64,000 bases of DNA from Saccharothrix sp. NRRL B-16348 (GCF_001280085.1 NZ_LGED01000269.1:62001-126000); one strand, 5' to 3'; shown: positions 1 to 8,610, numbered from the stretch's first letter. The notes: generated by a model from the letters alone, not told the origin. A program made the numbers and translations.

Positions 1-274
1 GCGGCCGGTCCAGCTCCCAGTGCGCGAGCAGCGCTGTGAACGCCTCCGCCTGGACCCCGAAGTCCACGGCGTGCCCGGCGTCCTTCGACGAACGGCCGTA
101 GCCGGGCATGTCCCACAGGTGCACGGTGAAGTCGCCGCTCAACGCCTCGGCGAACGGCCGCCACAGCCACGACGACCACGGCGTCCCGTGGCAGAACACC
201 ACCGCGGGTCCCGAGCCCGCACGGCCCCAGGCGATGCGCCGCCCTTCCCACTCGAACGTCTCGCCGAGATCCAT
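1..274 (-). CDS. Alpha/beta hydrolase, 3'-truncated by the window edge
   Basis: The minus strand reads from an ATG at 274 (MDLGETFEWEGRRIAW) to the window edge, giving the first 91 residues. The pattern PAVVFCHGTPWSSWLW (HG oxyanion-hole motif) followed by VHLWDMPGYGRS is the N-terminal part of an alpha/beta-hydrolase fold. It resembles haloalkane dehalogenase or epoxide-hydrolase-like enzymes. The nucleophile elbow, acid and histidine lie outside the window, so the substrate cannot be judged. It lies 52 bp downstream of the MarR gene on the same strand and may be co-transcribed with it. Confidence 0.8.
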   Translation of the reverse strand, partial: MDLGETFEWEGRRIAWGRAGSGPAVVFCHGTPWSSWLWRPFAEALSGDFTVHLWDMPGYGRSSKDAGHAVDFGVQAEAFTALLAHWELDRP

Positions 275-326
275 GTCCTCACGGTAGGGCGTCGCACCGG
301 CGCGGGCAGGCCGGCGTGACGTCCGG

Positions 327-800
327 TCAGGCGTCGCCCGTGGGCCACTCGTCCGCGTCCAGCGCCTCGACCAGGCGTTCCATCACCTTGAGCGTGGTGC
401 GCAGGTCGTCCGGGTCCACCTGGGCCGAGATGCGGTTGGTGAAGGCGTGCTGGGCCTGGGCCAGGCTGGACACGGCCGCGTAGCCCGCCTCCGTGGGGCG
501 GAACAGCTTGGCGCGCTTGTGCGCCGGGTTGGGCAGGTACTCGGCCAGCCCCTTCGCCACCAGCAGGTCGGCGATGCGCTGCACGCTCTGCCTCGTCAGG
601 CTCATCTCCCGGGCGATGCCCGACACCGGCAACGGCTGCCGCAGCACGGCGCCCAGCACCTGCCACCACGCGGCGGTCAGGCCGACCGGCTTCGTCATCA
701 CCTCCGCCGCCTCCAGGAAACCGCCGTAGAGGCGGAACGTGCGCATGATGACCTCGGTCAGGACGTCCCCCGCCTCCGTGCGGGGCTCGACCTCGCTCAC
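327..800 (-). CDS. MarR-family transcriptional regulator
   Basis: This 157-residue winged-helix protein has a helix-turn-helix around LPVSGIAREMSLTRQSVQRIADLLVAKGL and a wing (NPAHKRAKLFRPTEAG), the MarR layout. The start is taken as the GTG at 800, which overlaps the stop of the DJ-1 gene by four bases (GTGA) and implies translational coupling. The open frame continues upstream in the DJ-1 gene, but no sensible start lies there. It probably autoregulates through the two TGACAG-N4-CTGTCA boxes in the divergent region at 1420-1454. The ligand is unknown. Confidence 0.85.
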   Translation of the reverse strand: MSEVEPRTEAGDVLTEVIMRTFRLYGGFLEAAEVMTKPVGLTAAWWQVLGAVLRQPLPVSGIAREMSLTRQSVQRIADLLVAKGLAEYLPNPAHKRAKLFRPTEAGYAAVSSLAQAQHAFTNRISAQVDPDDLRTTLKVMERLVEALDADEWPTGDA

Positions 801-1420
801 GACACCGCAGCGACGAGCTTGCCGAACCACGCCGGGTCGCCCGTCCGGTACAGCCCGTACCACGCGTCCAGCACGGCGGGCTCGTACAGGTCCAGCTCCA
901 CGAAGATCTCCCGCGCGAACTCCAGCGCCGACGCCGCACCGGCCGTGATCAGGCCGTCGGCCCGCACCGCGCGCTCGGAGCTGAAGAACTCCGAACCGGT
1001 GTACCCCGGCACGGACGCGAGCTGCTCGACCGCGTTGCCGCCGTGCGCACGCGAGTTCAGCAGGCCCTCGGCGGCCAGGCCGATCGTCGCGCCGCAGATC
1101 GCCGCCACCGGCACGCCCGCGTCCAGCCAACGCCGCGCCGCCGCCGCGAACACCGCGTTGTCGCCGCTCTCCCACGTGTCCGCGCCGGGCAGGATCAGCA
1201 TCGCGCTGTCCGCCGGGTCGACGTCGGCGAGCGCCAGGTCGGGCGTGATCCGCAGGCCGCCGATGGACGTCACCGGGTCGAGCGTCGCGCCGACGGTCCG
1301 CACCCGGTACCGACCGGGCACCTTCTGGAACTGCGGCGTGTTGATCTGCGCGGTCGCGTACCCGAACTCCCAGTCGGCCAGCGTGTCGTAGAGGGCGAGG
1401 TGAACCGTCTTCGTCGTCAT
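797..1420 (-). CDS. DJ-1/PfpI family protein (class I glutamine amidotransferase-like)
   Basis: The 207-residue protein begins MTTKTVHLALYDTLADWEFG, typical of the DJ-1/PfpI superfamily. It carries the nucleophile elbow VAAICGATIGLA, with cysteine followed by GAT, and a downstream RAHGGN segment. Family members act as peptidases, glyoxalases/chaperones or regulators, and which applies here is not determined. It is the first gene of a two-gene operon with the MarR gene (GTGA overlap). The ATG sits exactly where transcription is predicted to begin from TTGACA-17-CAGGAT, so the mRNA is probably leaderless. Two MarR-type boxes cover this promoter. Confidence 0.85.
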   Translation of the reverse strand: MTTKTVHLALYDTLADWEFGYATAQINTPQFQKVPGRYRVRTVGATLDPVTSIGGLRITPDLALADVDPADSAMLILPGADTWESGDNAVFAAAARRWLDAGVPVAAICGATIGLAAEGLLNSRAHGGNAVEQLASVPGYTGSEFFSSERAVRADGLITAGAASALEFAREIFVELDLYEPAVLDAWYGLYRTGDPAWFGKLVAAVS

Positions 1421-1455
1421 GACAGTATCCTGTCATTTTGACAGCACACTGTCAA
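1420..1455 (-). promoter_or_regulatory. Promoter of the DJ-1/MarR operon with tandem MarR-type operators
   Basis: On the minus strand TTGACA (1455-1450) and CAGGAT (1432-1427) are 17 bp apart, and the ATG follows six bases after the -10. Two perfect 16-bp palindromes, TGACAG-TATC-CTGTCA (1420-1435) and TGACAG-CACA-CTGTCA (1439-1454), overlie the -10 and the -35, with centres 19 bp apart. This geometry suggests repression by the neighbouring MarR protein. The plus-strand gene at 1482 also reads away from these sites. Confidence 0.75.
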
Positions 1456-1481
1456 ACAACGCGGATCGTAGAGTGCGACCC

Positions 1482-2258
1482 ATGGCAGACGAGCTGGTCC
1501 ACTACGAGGTGCGGCGTGGCATCGCGACGATCACGCTGGACTCACCCCACAACCGCAACGCCCTGTCCGCGCGCCTGCGCGCCGAGCTGACCGGGCACCT
1601 CCGGACCGCCACGGCCGACGACGCCGTGCGCGTGATCGTGCTGAGCCACACCGGACCGGTGTTCTGCTCGGGCATGGACCTCAAGGAGGCGGGCGGCGCG
1701 AGCGCCGACCAGCAGGGGGTCAACGAGTTCCCGGCGATCCTGGAACAGCTGTGGACCAGCCCGAAGCCCGTGGTCGCCCGGCTGGCCGGCCCGGCACGCG
1801 CGGGCGGCGTCGGCCTGGTCGCGGCGTGCGACATCGCGGTCGCGGTGGACACGGCCACGTTCGCGTTCAGCGAGGTCCGCATCGGCGTGGTGCCCGCCGT
1901 CATCTCGGTGACCGTGCTGCCCCGCCTGCTGCCCCGTGCCGCGCACGAGCTGTTCCTGACCGGCGAGACGTTCGCCGCGCCGAGGGCCGTCGCCATCGGC
2001 CTGATCAACTCGGCCGTGCCCGCCGACGACCTCGACGCCGAGGTCACCCGCTACACCGACATGCTCGCGCTGGGCGCGCCGAACGCCCTGGCGGCCACCA
2101 AGCGGATGCTCCAGGAGCCTCGCTCCAGCGACCTGGGCCAAGTGTTCGCCGACATGCTGGCCCTGTCCGCACGGCACTTCGGCGGTCCCGAGGGCCAGGA
2201 GGGCATCGCCGCGTTCGTGGGCAAGCGCAAGCCGTCGTGGGTTCCCGAACAGGACTAG
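1482..2258 (+). CDS. Enoyl-CoA hydratase/isomerase family protein
   Basis: This 258-residue crotonase-fold protein starts MADELVHYEVRRGIATITLD. The oxyanion-hole segments are CSGMDLKEAG and GPARAGGVGLVAACDIAVA, followed by FAFSEVRIGVVPAVIS. The usual first catalytic glutamate of classical hydratases falls in the GVGLVAACD segment and is not conserved. The second glutamate region (SEVRIG) is present, so hydration of a short or branched enoyl-CoA is possible but unproven. The ATG at 1482 is chosen over an in-frame ATG at 1419 that lies in the operator region. It is divergent from the DJ-1/marR operon, and its 3' end overlaps the barstar gene by four bases. Confidence 0.85.
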   Translation: MADELVHYEVRRGIATITLDSPHNRNALSARLRAELTGHLRTATADDAVRVIVLSHTGPVFCSGMDLKEAGGASADQQGVNEFPAILEQLWTSPKPVVARLAGPARAGGVGLVAACDIAVAVDTATFAFSEVRIGVVPAVISVTVLPRLLPRAAHELFLTGETFAAPRAVAIGLINSAVPADDLDAEVTRYTDMLALGAPNALAATKRMLQEPRSSDLGQVFADMLALSARHFGGPEGQEGIAAFVGKRKPSWVPEQD

Positions 2259-2524
2259 TCGGTGTAGACGACGGTCAGCACGCGGTCGCCCAGTTCGGCG
2301 GTGCGTGCTGCCGCGTCGGCCAGCACGGCCTGCACGTCGGCGTCGCCGCCTTCCCACTCCAGCACGTGCTCGCCCTCGGGCAGCCACGACAGGTCGGTCA
2401 GGCAGTCGTACAGCGCGTCCAGGTTGTGCCCGAACCAGTCGGGGAAGCTCAACGCGTCCGCGATGGCCCCGATGGCCGCCTTCTTCGAGCGCGCACCCCG
2501 GCGCACCACGTGCCGGTAGGTCAT
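2255..2524 (-). CDS. Barstar family RNase inhibitor
   Basis: The 89-residue acidic protein has the barstar signature PDWFGHNLDALYDCLTDL, in which the helix that plugs the RNase active site is rich in D/L. It overlaps the upstream RNase gene by four bases (ATGA), so toxin and inhibitor are translationally coupled. By family knowledge it should bind and inhibit the RNase in the cytoplasm until export. Its 3' end overlaps the convergent enoyl-CoA hydratase gene by four bases. Confidence 0.88.
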   Translation of the reverse strand: MTYRHVVRRGARSKKAAIGAIADALSFPDWFGHNLDALYDCLTDLSWLPEGEHVLEWEGGDADVQAVLADAAARTAELGDRVLTVVYTD

Positions 2525-2952
2525 CCGGTCACGTCCACGACGACGAACGACTCGTAGTGGTCAGCCGTGTAGTACACCTCGTCGGACGACCCGGTCACGA
2601 GCCGGCGCGCGCCGCGGTCGTCGCTGCCCGGTGTCGGCACGGTGTACTCCCGGTAGTAGTCGGCGGGTTTGGCGGGCAGCAGCTTCTCGCGGTTCTGGAA
2701 CGTCACGCCGTCGTTGCGCGGGTGCGGGAACGGCCCGCCCCGGCCGATCAGCTCCCACGTGGTCTTGACCTGCGCGGGCAGGCTCGACAGCGGCTCGACC
2801 GGCAGCCCCGAGTCCGCGCCGGGCACCGTGGCGGAGGCCGACGGCGGGGCCGGGTCCGACGACGTGCCGGTGAGGTCCTTGACGAAGTAGCCGACCACGA
2901 CCAGCGCGATCAGGCCGAGCAGTGCGACGGAGAGCCGCCGGGCGGGAGTCAC
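2521..2952 (-). CDS. Secreted or membrane-anchored guanyl-specific ribonuclease (barnase/RNase Sa type)
   Basis: The 143-residue protein has a basic N-terminus and hydrophobic segment (about residues 8-24), then a Pro/Ser/Ala-rich spacer and an RNase domain (about 55-143). FQNREKLLP, YYREYTVPTPG, GARRLV and YYTADHYESF match the RNase Sa fold, with probable catalytic Glu102, Arg116/117 and His132. There is no obvious signal-peptidase site after the hydrophobic stretch, so it may remain anchored with the domain outside. The downstream barstar gene overlaps by ATGA. Possible roles are RNA scavenging or interbacterial antagonism. Confidence 0.87.
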   Translation of the reverse strand: MTPARRLSVALLGLIALVVVGYFVKDLTGTSSDPAPPSASATVPGADSGLPVEPLSSLPAQVKTTWELIGRGGPFPHPRNDGVTFQNREKLLPAKPADYYREYTVPTPGSDDRGARRLVTGSSDEVYYTADHYESFVVVDVTG

Positions 2953-2963
2953 GCTCGCAGAGC

Positions 2964-3200
2964 CTACGAAGGCTTGCCCGCGTCCACCTTCCGGGGCTCG
3001 TCCGCGTCACCTGGCCGGTCGACCTTGGGCACCGGGTTGAACCTGGTCGAGGCGTTGTCCACGACGCGGTCGATCAACCGGGCCAAGCCCAGGCACGACG
3101 GCAGCAGCACGCACATGAGCAGCGCGAACTGGAACGGGAACGCCAGCTGCGCCAGCCACAGCTCGACCCCGTCCCACCACTGCTCGAACGCGTCAACCAC
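2964..3200 (-). CDS. Small membrane protein of unknown function
   Basis: A 78-residue protein begins at GTG 3200 (VVDAFEQWWDGVELWL). It has a single hydrophobic segment (LAFPFQFALLMCVLLPSCLG) and a charged cytoplasmic-looking tail rich in R, D and K. An in-frame upstream start at 3239 is less likely because it would extend into the promoter of the divergent oxidoreductase. It ends 11 bp before the RNase start and is probably co-transcribed with RNase-barstar. No family is recognised; a role in RNase export or anchoring is only a guess from position. Confidence 0.6.
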   Translation of the reverse strand: MVDAFEQWWDGVELWLAQLAFPFQFALLMCVLLPSCLGLARLIDRVVDNASTRFNPVPKVDRPGDADEPRKVDAGKPS

Positions 3201-3268
3201 ACCGGCGAGCCTAGTCCCGTGACGTGCTTCACCGCACACGGATCTCTACCACTCGGTAAGTTGCCCGC

Positions 3269-4237
3269 ATGTTCGCCGTCTACGCAGCCGAGCCGAGCCC
3301 GTCAGACCCGATCGCCGCCCTGCGCGTGGGCGAGCGGCCGGAACCCGAGGTGCCGGAGGGCTGGGTGAAGGTGGCCGTCCGGGCGGCGAGCCTGAACATG
3401 CACGACCTGTGGACGCTGCGCGGCGTGGGGATCAAGCCGGAGCTGTTCCCGATGATCCTGGGCTGCGACGGCGCGGGCGTGCTGGAGGACGGCACGGAGG
3501 TCGTGCTGCACTCGGTGATCGGCGACCCGGACTGGTCCGGCGACGAGACGCTGGACCCGCGCCGCACGCTGCTCACCGAGAAGCACCAGGGCACGTTCGC
3601 GGAGCACGTCGTCGTCCCGAAGCGCAACGTGCTGCCGAAGCCGTCGGGGCTGAGCTTCGCCGAGGCGGCGTGCATGGGCACGGCGTGGCTGACCGCGTAC
3701 CGGATGCTGTTCGTGAACTCGGGGCTGCGGCCGGGCCAGACGATGCTGGTGCAGGGCGCGTCCGGCGGTGTCTCGACGGCGTTGGTGCAGCTGGGCCGTG
3801 CGGCGGGCTTCCGGGTCTGGGTGACCGGCCGCAGCGAGGAGAAGCGCGCGTTGGCCTCCAGTCTGGGCGCGCACCAGGTGTTCGAGTCCGGCGCGCGGCT
3901 GCCGGAACGCGTGGACGCGGTGTTCGAGACCGTCGGCAAGGCCACTTGGTCGCACTCGATGAAGGCGCTGAAGCCGGGCGGCACGGTGGTCATCTCGGGG
4001 GCGACCAGCGGTGACGCGTCGGTGGCCGAGCTGCCGCGGTTGTTCTTCCTGCAGCTGCGGGTGGTCGGCTCGACCATGGGCACGCGCGCGGAGCTGGCCG
4101 ACCTGCTGGCGTTCTGCGACCTGACGGGCCTGCGCCCGCAGATCGGCGCCCAGCTGCCGTTCGAACGGGTCGAGGAGGGTTTGCGCGCGATGCTCGACGG
4201 CGAGACCGCGGGCAAGATCGTCTTCACCCGAAGCTGA
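3269..4237 (+). CDS. Zinc-binding dehydrogenase / quinone oxidoreductase-like MDR protein
   Basis: This 322-residue medium-chain dehydrogenase/reductase starts MFAVYAAEP. It has a GroES-like half (SLNMHDLWTLRG, ILGCDGAGVL) and a Rossmann half with the nucleotide-binding motif VQGASGGVSTALVQLG. No structural zinc-cysteine cluster is visible, so it is nearer the quinone oxidoreductase/enoyl reductase subgroup that uses NAD(P)H. The substrate is unknown. It is monocistronic in appearance, transcribed divergently from the small membrane protein and 124 bp before the permease gene. Confidence 0.85.
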   Translation: MFAVYAAEPSPSDPIAALRVGERPEPEVPEGWVKVAVRAASLNMHDLWTLRGVGIKPELFPMILGCDGAGVLEDGTEVVLHSVIGDPDWSGDETLDPRRTLLTEKHQGTFAEHVVVPKRNVLPKPSGLSFAEAACMGTAWLTAYRMLFVNSGLRPGQTMLVQGASGGVSTALVQLGRAAGFRVWVTGRSEEKRALASSLGAHQVFESGARLPERVDAVFETVGKATWSHSMKALKPGGTVVISGATSGDASVAELPRLFFLQLRVVGSTMGTRAELADLLAFCDLTGLRPQIGAQLPFERVEEGLRAMLDGETAGKIVFTRS

Positions 4238-4361
4238 GCTCCGAAGCCCAACCGTCCATCCGGACAAAAAATCCGGCCTCGAATGGTGTGATCGAACAAA
4301 CCCGGTGACAGTTGACCGGCGTAGGTTCGCCGCACACCAATCCACCGAGGGAGCTGGGCGA

Positions 4362-5804
4362 ATGACGGTGCAGGACGGATTCGGCCGTGGCAGCGGCGTG
4401 TTCCGCCGCAAGCCGATCGAGCAGATCAGCGACGAGAAAACGGCGCTGACCCGGACATTGGGGCTCTGGCAACTCACCGCGATCGGCATCGGCGGCATCA
4501 TCGGAGCGGGCATCTTCTCGCTGGCCGGCGCCGTGGCGAACAAGACCGCGGGCCCCGCCGTGCTGATCTCGTTCCTGGTGGCGGGCATCGCGAGCGCCGC
4601 CGCCGCGTTCTCCTACGCGGAGTTCGCGGGGCTGATCCCCAAGGCGGGCTCCGCCTACACCTACGGCTACGCCGTGCTCGGCGAGATCGTCGGCTGGTTC
4701 ATCGGCTGGGACCTCCTGCTGGAGTACACCGCGATCGTGGCCGTGGTGGCGATCGGCATCAGCGGCTACTTCAACGAGTTGCTGAACCTGCTCGGCATCG
4801 ACCTGCCGGTGTGGATGCTCGGCGCGCCCGGCACCGAGACCGGTGACGTCGCGGCGGGCAGCTACAAGGTCAACCTGTTCGCCGTGCTGCTGTGCCTGCT
4901 GATCGCGTTCGTGCTCAACATGGGCATGAAGAACGCGGCCCGCTTCGAGACGACCCTGGTGTACTTGAAGGTCGCCGTGGTGCTGCTGGTGATCGTGGTC
5001 GGCGCGTTCCACATCGACACCGGCAACTACAACCCGTTCTTCCCGTTCGGCATCTCCGGCGCGCTCACCGGCGCGGCCACGGTGTTCTTCGCGGTGTTCG
5101 GCTACGACGCGATGAGCACGGCCGCCGAGGAGTCCAAGGACTCCCAGAAGCACATGCCGAAGGCGATCATCTACTCGCTGGCCATCTCGATGGTGCTGTA
5201 CGTGCTGGCCTGCCTCGTGCTCACCGGCATGGTGAACTTCAAGGACGTGGACGCGGAGAGCGCGTTCGCCTCGGCGTTCAGCGACATCGGCCTGCCGGCG
5301 TTGGGCATCATCATCTCGGTCGGCGCGGTGCTGGGCATCACGACCGTGCTGTTCACGTTCCTCATGGGCGCGGCGCGGGTCGGCTACTCGATGTCGCGTG
5401 ACGGCCTGCTGCCGAAGTGGTTCGCCAAGACGCACCCGGTCAAGCACGTGCCGACGCGCACGACGTGGGTGCTCGGTGTCGCGTCCGCCGTCATCGCGGG
5501 CTTCCTGCCCATCGCCGAGGCCGCCGAGCTGACCAACATCGGCATCCTGCTGGCGTTCGTGGTGGTCTGCGTCGCGGTGATCGTGCTGCGGTACAAGCAG
5601 CCCGACCTGCCGCGCACGTTCAAGACGCCGGGCATGCCGGTCGTGCCGATCATCGGCGTGGTGTTCTCGCTGTGGCTGATCACGTTCCTGGCGCCGGAGA
5701 CCTGGCTGCGCTTCGCCGTCTGGTTCGGCATCGGGCTGGTCGTGTACTTCGCCTACAGCAGGCGCAGGTCAGTGCTCAACAACCCCTCGAACACCGAGGA
5801 CTGA
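4362..5804 (+). CDS. APC family amino acid permease (cationic amino acid transporter-like)
   Basis: The 480-residue membrane protein has about 12 hydrophobic helices. The APC signature LTAIGIGGIIGAGIFSLAG lies in helix 1, and a conserved FFAVFGYDAMSTAAEESKDSQKHMPKAI loop is typical of the CAT/YfnA/YhdG branch. That branch imports or exchanges amino acids, often basic ones or polyamines. The start is the ATG at 4362, preceded by GAGGGAG eight bases upstream, rather than the in-frame ATG at 4305. Its 3' end overlaps the convergent DUF885 gene by 36 bp. Confidence 0.88.
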   Translation: MTVQDGFGRGSGVFRRKPIEQISDEKTALTRTLGLWQLTAIGIGGIIGAGIFSLAGAVANKTAGPAVLISFLVAGIASAAAAFSYAEFAGLIPKAGSAYTYGYAVLGEIVGWFIGWDLLLEYTAIVAVVAIGISGYFNELLNLLGIDLPVWMLGAPGTETGDVAAGSYKVNLFAVLLCLLIAFVLNMGMKNAARFETTLVYLKVAVVLLVIVVGAFHIDTGNYNPFFPFGISGALTGAATVFFAVFGYDAMSTAAEESKDSQKHMPKAIIYSLAISMVLYVLACLVLTGMVNFKDVDAESAFASAFSDIGLPALGIIISVGAVLGITTVLFTFLMGAARVGYSMSRDGLLPKWFAKTHPVKHVPTRTTWVLGVASAVIAGFLPIAEAAELTNIGILLAFVVVCVAVIVLRYKQPDLPRTFKTPGMPVVPIIGVVFSLWLITFLAPETWLRFAVWFGIGLVVYFAYSRRRSVLNNPSNTED

Positions 5805-7418
5805 GCCGCACCACTCGTCGACCACGTCGGCGAGCACGGCCATCGGCAGCGGCCCGCCGCTCAGCACGAGGTCGTGGAACGCCTTGATGTCGAAGCGGTC
5901 GCCCAGCCTCCGCTCCGCCTCACCGCGCAGGCGCTGGATCTCCAGCCGCCCCACCATGTAGGACAGCGCCTGCGCGGGGTTCTCGATGTACCGGTCGACC
6001 TCCGAGAAGATGTCGACGTCCGGCATGACGGCGTTGGCGCGCAGGTAGTCCACGGCCTGCTGCCGCGTCCAGCGCAACGCGTGCAGACCGGTGTCCACCA
6101 CCAGGCGCGCGGCGCGCAGCGAGTCGCCCGACAGCATCCCGAGCCGCGCCACGTCGTCGCTGTAGAGGCCCATCTCGTCGGCCAGCCGTTCGGCGTAGAG
6201 CGCCCAGCCCTCCAAGTACGCCTCGATGGACGCGAACCGGCGCAGCAGCGGCAGGTCGTCGAGCCGCTGGGCCAGCGCGATCTGGAAGTGGTGGCCCGGC
6301 ACGCCCTCGTGGAACGCGGTCGACTCGGCGCTGAACCGCTCGCGCAGCTCGGACTGGTGGGTGTTGACGAAGTAGGTGCCCGGCCGGGAGCCGTCCATCG
6401 CCGGGTCCATGTAGTAGGCCAGCGGCGCGTTCGGGGCTTCCGCCTCCGGCACCACGTCGACCTCGCACCGCGCCTGCGGCACCGTGCCGAACCAGTCGCC
6501 CGAGACCTCCTCGGCACGCGCGATACACGCCGAGGCCAACGCCACCATGTCCTCGGCGCCGCTCCACCGCAGCTCCGGGTCGGCGAGCAGGCGGGCGCGC
6601 ACGCCGGCGGCCGTGGTCGGGCCGAAAACCCGGCCGCCGACCTCCTCGTACTCCCGGTCGAGCTCCTCGATGAGGTTCAGGCCGATCCGGTGCAGCTCCT
6701 CGGGCGTGTGGCCGGTCGTGGTGTACATGCGGACCAGGTCCGCGTAGATCAGGTCGCCGTCGGGCAGCCAGCACAGGCCGGGCCGGTCCTCGCCGCGACC
6801 GCGGTCGACCACCTCGGCGCGCAGGAAGTCGCGGTAGCGGGTGACCGCGGGGCGCACGGTCTCGTGCAGCAGTCGTGCGCACACCGCGGCGTACGGGCTG
6901 TCGTGCAACGGCGTGCCGAGCGGGTCGTCGCCATCGGCCAGGTAGCGGTCGACGCGGTCGATGGCGGCTTCCACCAGGTGTCTCAGCGGACGTCGGGTCG
7001 AGTCGCGCTGTCTTCGGGTGAGCGCGTCCAGGTAGCCGGGCAGCGACGACAGCCGGGTCAGGTACGCCTGCCGTGCCCGGTCGTCCGTCGGGCGGACCAG
7101 CGGCAACGCCCCGAGCAGGACCGCCAACGGCGCGGTGAGCCCTTCGGCGTGGGTGTGCTCGACCAGGTTCGCGTCCAGCCGGTGCACCAGGCCCCACGCC
7201 TGCTGCACGACCACCGCACGCGTCACCGGGTCGTCGTCCACCGCGCGCGCCCGCCGCGCCACGTCCTCGGCGCGAGCGCGCAGCACGCGTCCGCCCTCGG
7301 TGCTCGGATCCGGCAGCCGGTCGTCCCAGCCCGGGATGCCGAGCAGCGTCGCCATGACGGGATCGGCGTCCAGGACCAGGGTCAGCATCTCGTCGGCGAG
7401 CTCGCGCGCGGTGGTCAC
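5769..7418 (-). CDS. DUF885 family protein (putative metallopeptidase)
   Basis: The protein has 549 residues from GTG 7418 (VTTARELADEMLTLVLD). The family hallmark FHEGVPGHHFQIALAQ is present, with the HE..PGHH histidine/glutamate pattern of DUF885 proteins; this is consistent with a zinc metallopeptidase-like site. A further conserved segment is YLEGWALYAERLADEMG. No signal peptide is seen, so it is probably cytoplasmic. It is convergent with the permease and 17 bp downstream of the nitronate monooxygenase stop-to-start interval on the same strand, suggesting an operon. The substrate is unknown. Confidence 0.85.
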   Translation of the reverse strand: MTTARELADEMLTLVLDADPVMATLLGIPGWDDRLPDPSTEGGRVLRARAEDVARRARAVDDDPVTRAVVVQQAWGLVHRLDANLVEHTHAEGLTAPLAVLLGALPLVRPTDDRARQAYLTRLSSLPGYLDALTRRQRDSTRRPLRHLVEAAIDRVDRYLADGDDPLGTPLHDSPYAAVCARLLHETVRPAVTRYRDFLRAEVVDRGRGEDRPGLCWLPDGDLIYADLVRMYTTTGHTPEELHRIGLNLIEELDREYEEVGGRVFGPTTAAGVRARLLADPELRWSGAEDMVALASACIARAEEVSGDWFGTVPQARCEVDVVPEAEAPNAPLAYYMDPAMDGSRPGTYFVNTHQSELRERFSAESTAFHEGVPGHHFQIALAQRLDDLPLLRRFASIEAYLEGWALYAERLADEMGLYSDDVARLGMLSGDSLRAARLVVDTGLHALRWTRQQAVDYLRANAVMPDVDIFSEVDRYIENPAQALSYMVGRLEIQRLRGEAERRLGDRFDIKAFHDLVLSGGPLPMAVLADVVDEWCGSVLGVRGVVEH

Positions 7419-7435
7419 GTCGCCATTCTGTGGTG

Positions 7436-8473
7436 CTACACCGGTGAAATGCGCGTGATCGCGACGGAAAGGGCTTGGCGCGCCTCGGCGACCAGCCTGG
7501 CCACCACGTCGGCGGCCGGGGCCGGTCGGACCAGCGCGTAGGTCTGCCCGGCCCACAACGACATCAGCTCCGGGTCGCCGGTCGCGCGCACCGGCCGGGT
7601 CAGGTGGTGCACCTCCGGGTACGCGGCGGGCGCCTGCTCCTGGTTCTCCACCAGGAACCTGTTCACCAGGCCCCGCGCCGGACGTCCGCTGAACGCCCTG
7701 GTCAACGCGGTGCGCCGGGTGCCTTCGGCGAGGGCCTGGCGGTGTGCGGCGGACGTGCCCGCCTCCGGCGTGGCCAGGAACGCGGTGCCGAGCTGCGCCG
7801 CGACCGCGCCCGCGGTGATCACCGCGGCCACGTCCGCGCCGTGCACCAGGCCGCCGGCGGCGATCAGCGGCAGGTCCACCTTGGCGCGGACCAGCCGCAG
7901 CGCGGCCAGCACCCCGAACAGCTCGCCGCCGCCGGGCGAGACGCCGTCGTCGGCGAACGTGCCGCGGTGGCCGCCCGCCTCACTCCCCTGCACGCACAAC
8001 GCGTCCGCGCCGATCTGCGCCGCCTGCGCGGCTTCGTGCGGTGTGGTGACCGTGACGACGACCGTGGAGCCGGCCGCGTGCAGCCGGTGCACGTCCTCGC
8101 GGTTCGGCAAGCCGAACGTGAACGAGACCACCGGAACGCGCAGCGCCATCACGAGTTCGAGCTTGGCGGCGTAGGAATCGTCGTCCCACCGCGGTTCGCC
8201 CGGCTCGGTCGGCGACTGCGCCTTGACGCGGTCGCGGTAGCCGGACAGGTCGGTGGTGGACCGGGGACCGGGCACGAACAGGTTCACCCCGAACGGCCGG
8301 TCGGTCAGCGCGGTGGTCGCGGTGATCTGCTCGGCGACCGCCTCGACGGACAGGTAGCCGGCGGCCAGGAACCCGAGGCCGCCCGCCCGGCCGACCTCGG
8401 CCACGAGCGCGGGTGTGGACGCCCCACCGGCCATCGGTGCGGCGATGACGGGCACTTCGAGTCGGTCCAACAT
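7436..8473 (-). CDS. Nitronate monooxygenase (2-nitropropane dioxygenase family)
   Basis: This 345-residue FMN TIM-barrel protein starts at ATG 8473 (MLDRLEVPVIAAPMAGG). Motifs include PMAGGASTPALVAEVGRAGGLGFLAAGY, the FMN phosphate-binding region LIAAGGLVHGADVAAVITAGA, and SEAGGHRG near the flavin. These define class I nitronate monooxygenases, which oxidise toxic alkyl nitronates such as propionate 3-nitronate. The open frame extends 41 codons further upstream, but the family start is clear. The product may be co-transcribed with the DUF885 gene. Confidence 0.87.
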   Translation of the reverse strand: MLDRLEVPVIAAPMAGGASTPALVAEVGRAGGLGFLAAGYLSVEAVAEQITATTALTDRPFGVNLFVPGPRSTTDLSGYRDRVKAQSPTEPGEPRWDDDSYAAKLELVMALRVPVVSFTFGLPNREDVHRLHAAGSTVVVTVTTPHEAAQAAQIGADALCVQGSEAGGHRGTFADDGVSPGGGELFGVLAALRLVRAKVDLPLIAAGGLVHGADVAAVITAGAVAAQLGTAFLATPEAGTSAAHRQALAEGTRRTALTRAFSGRPARGLVNRFLVENQEQAPAAYPEVHHLTRPVRATGDPELMSLWAGQTYALVRPAPAADVVARLVAEARQALSVAITRISPV

Positions 8474-8610
8474 GGCGCCGACCCTAACCCGCGCCACCGC
8501 TGTGGTCACGTATCGGCAGGTCGACGACGTTCTCACGCAAAACGGCGATGTCCGTGCCCGCCGGGCGGGACAACCGGCAACCTCCGCGGCCACCACACCG
8601 TCGTAAGGAC

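Noticed and set aside
4258..4276. CCGGA-CAAAAAA-TCCGG near the permease leader as a terminator
   Set aside because: The stem is five bp, and the A-run lies in the loop rather than after the stem, so it does not match an intrinsic terminator.
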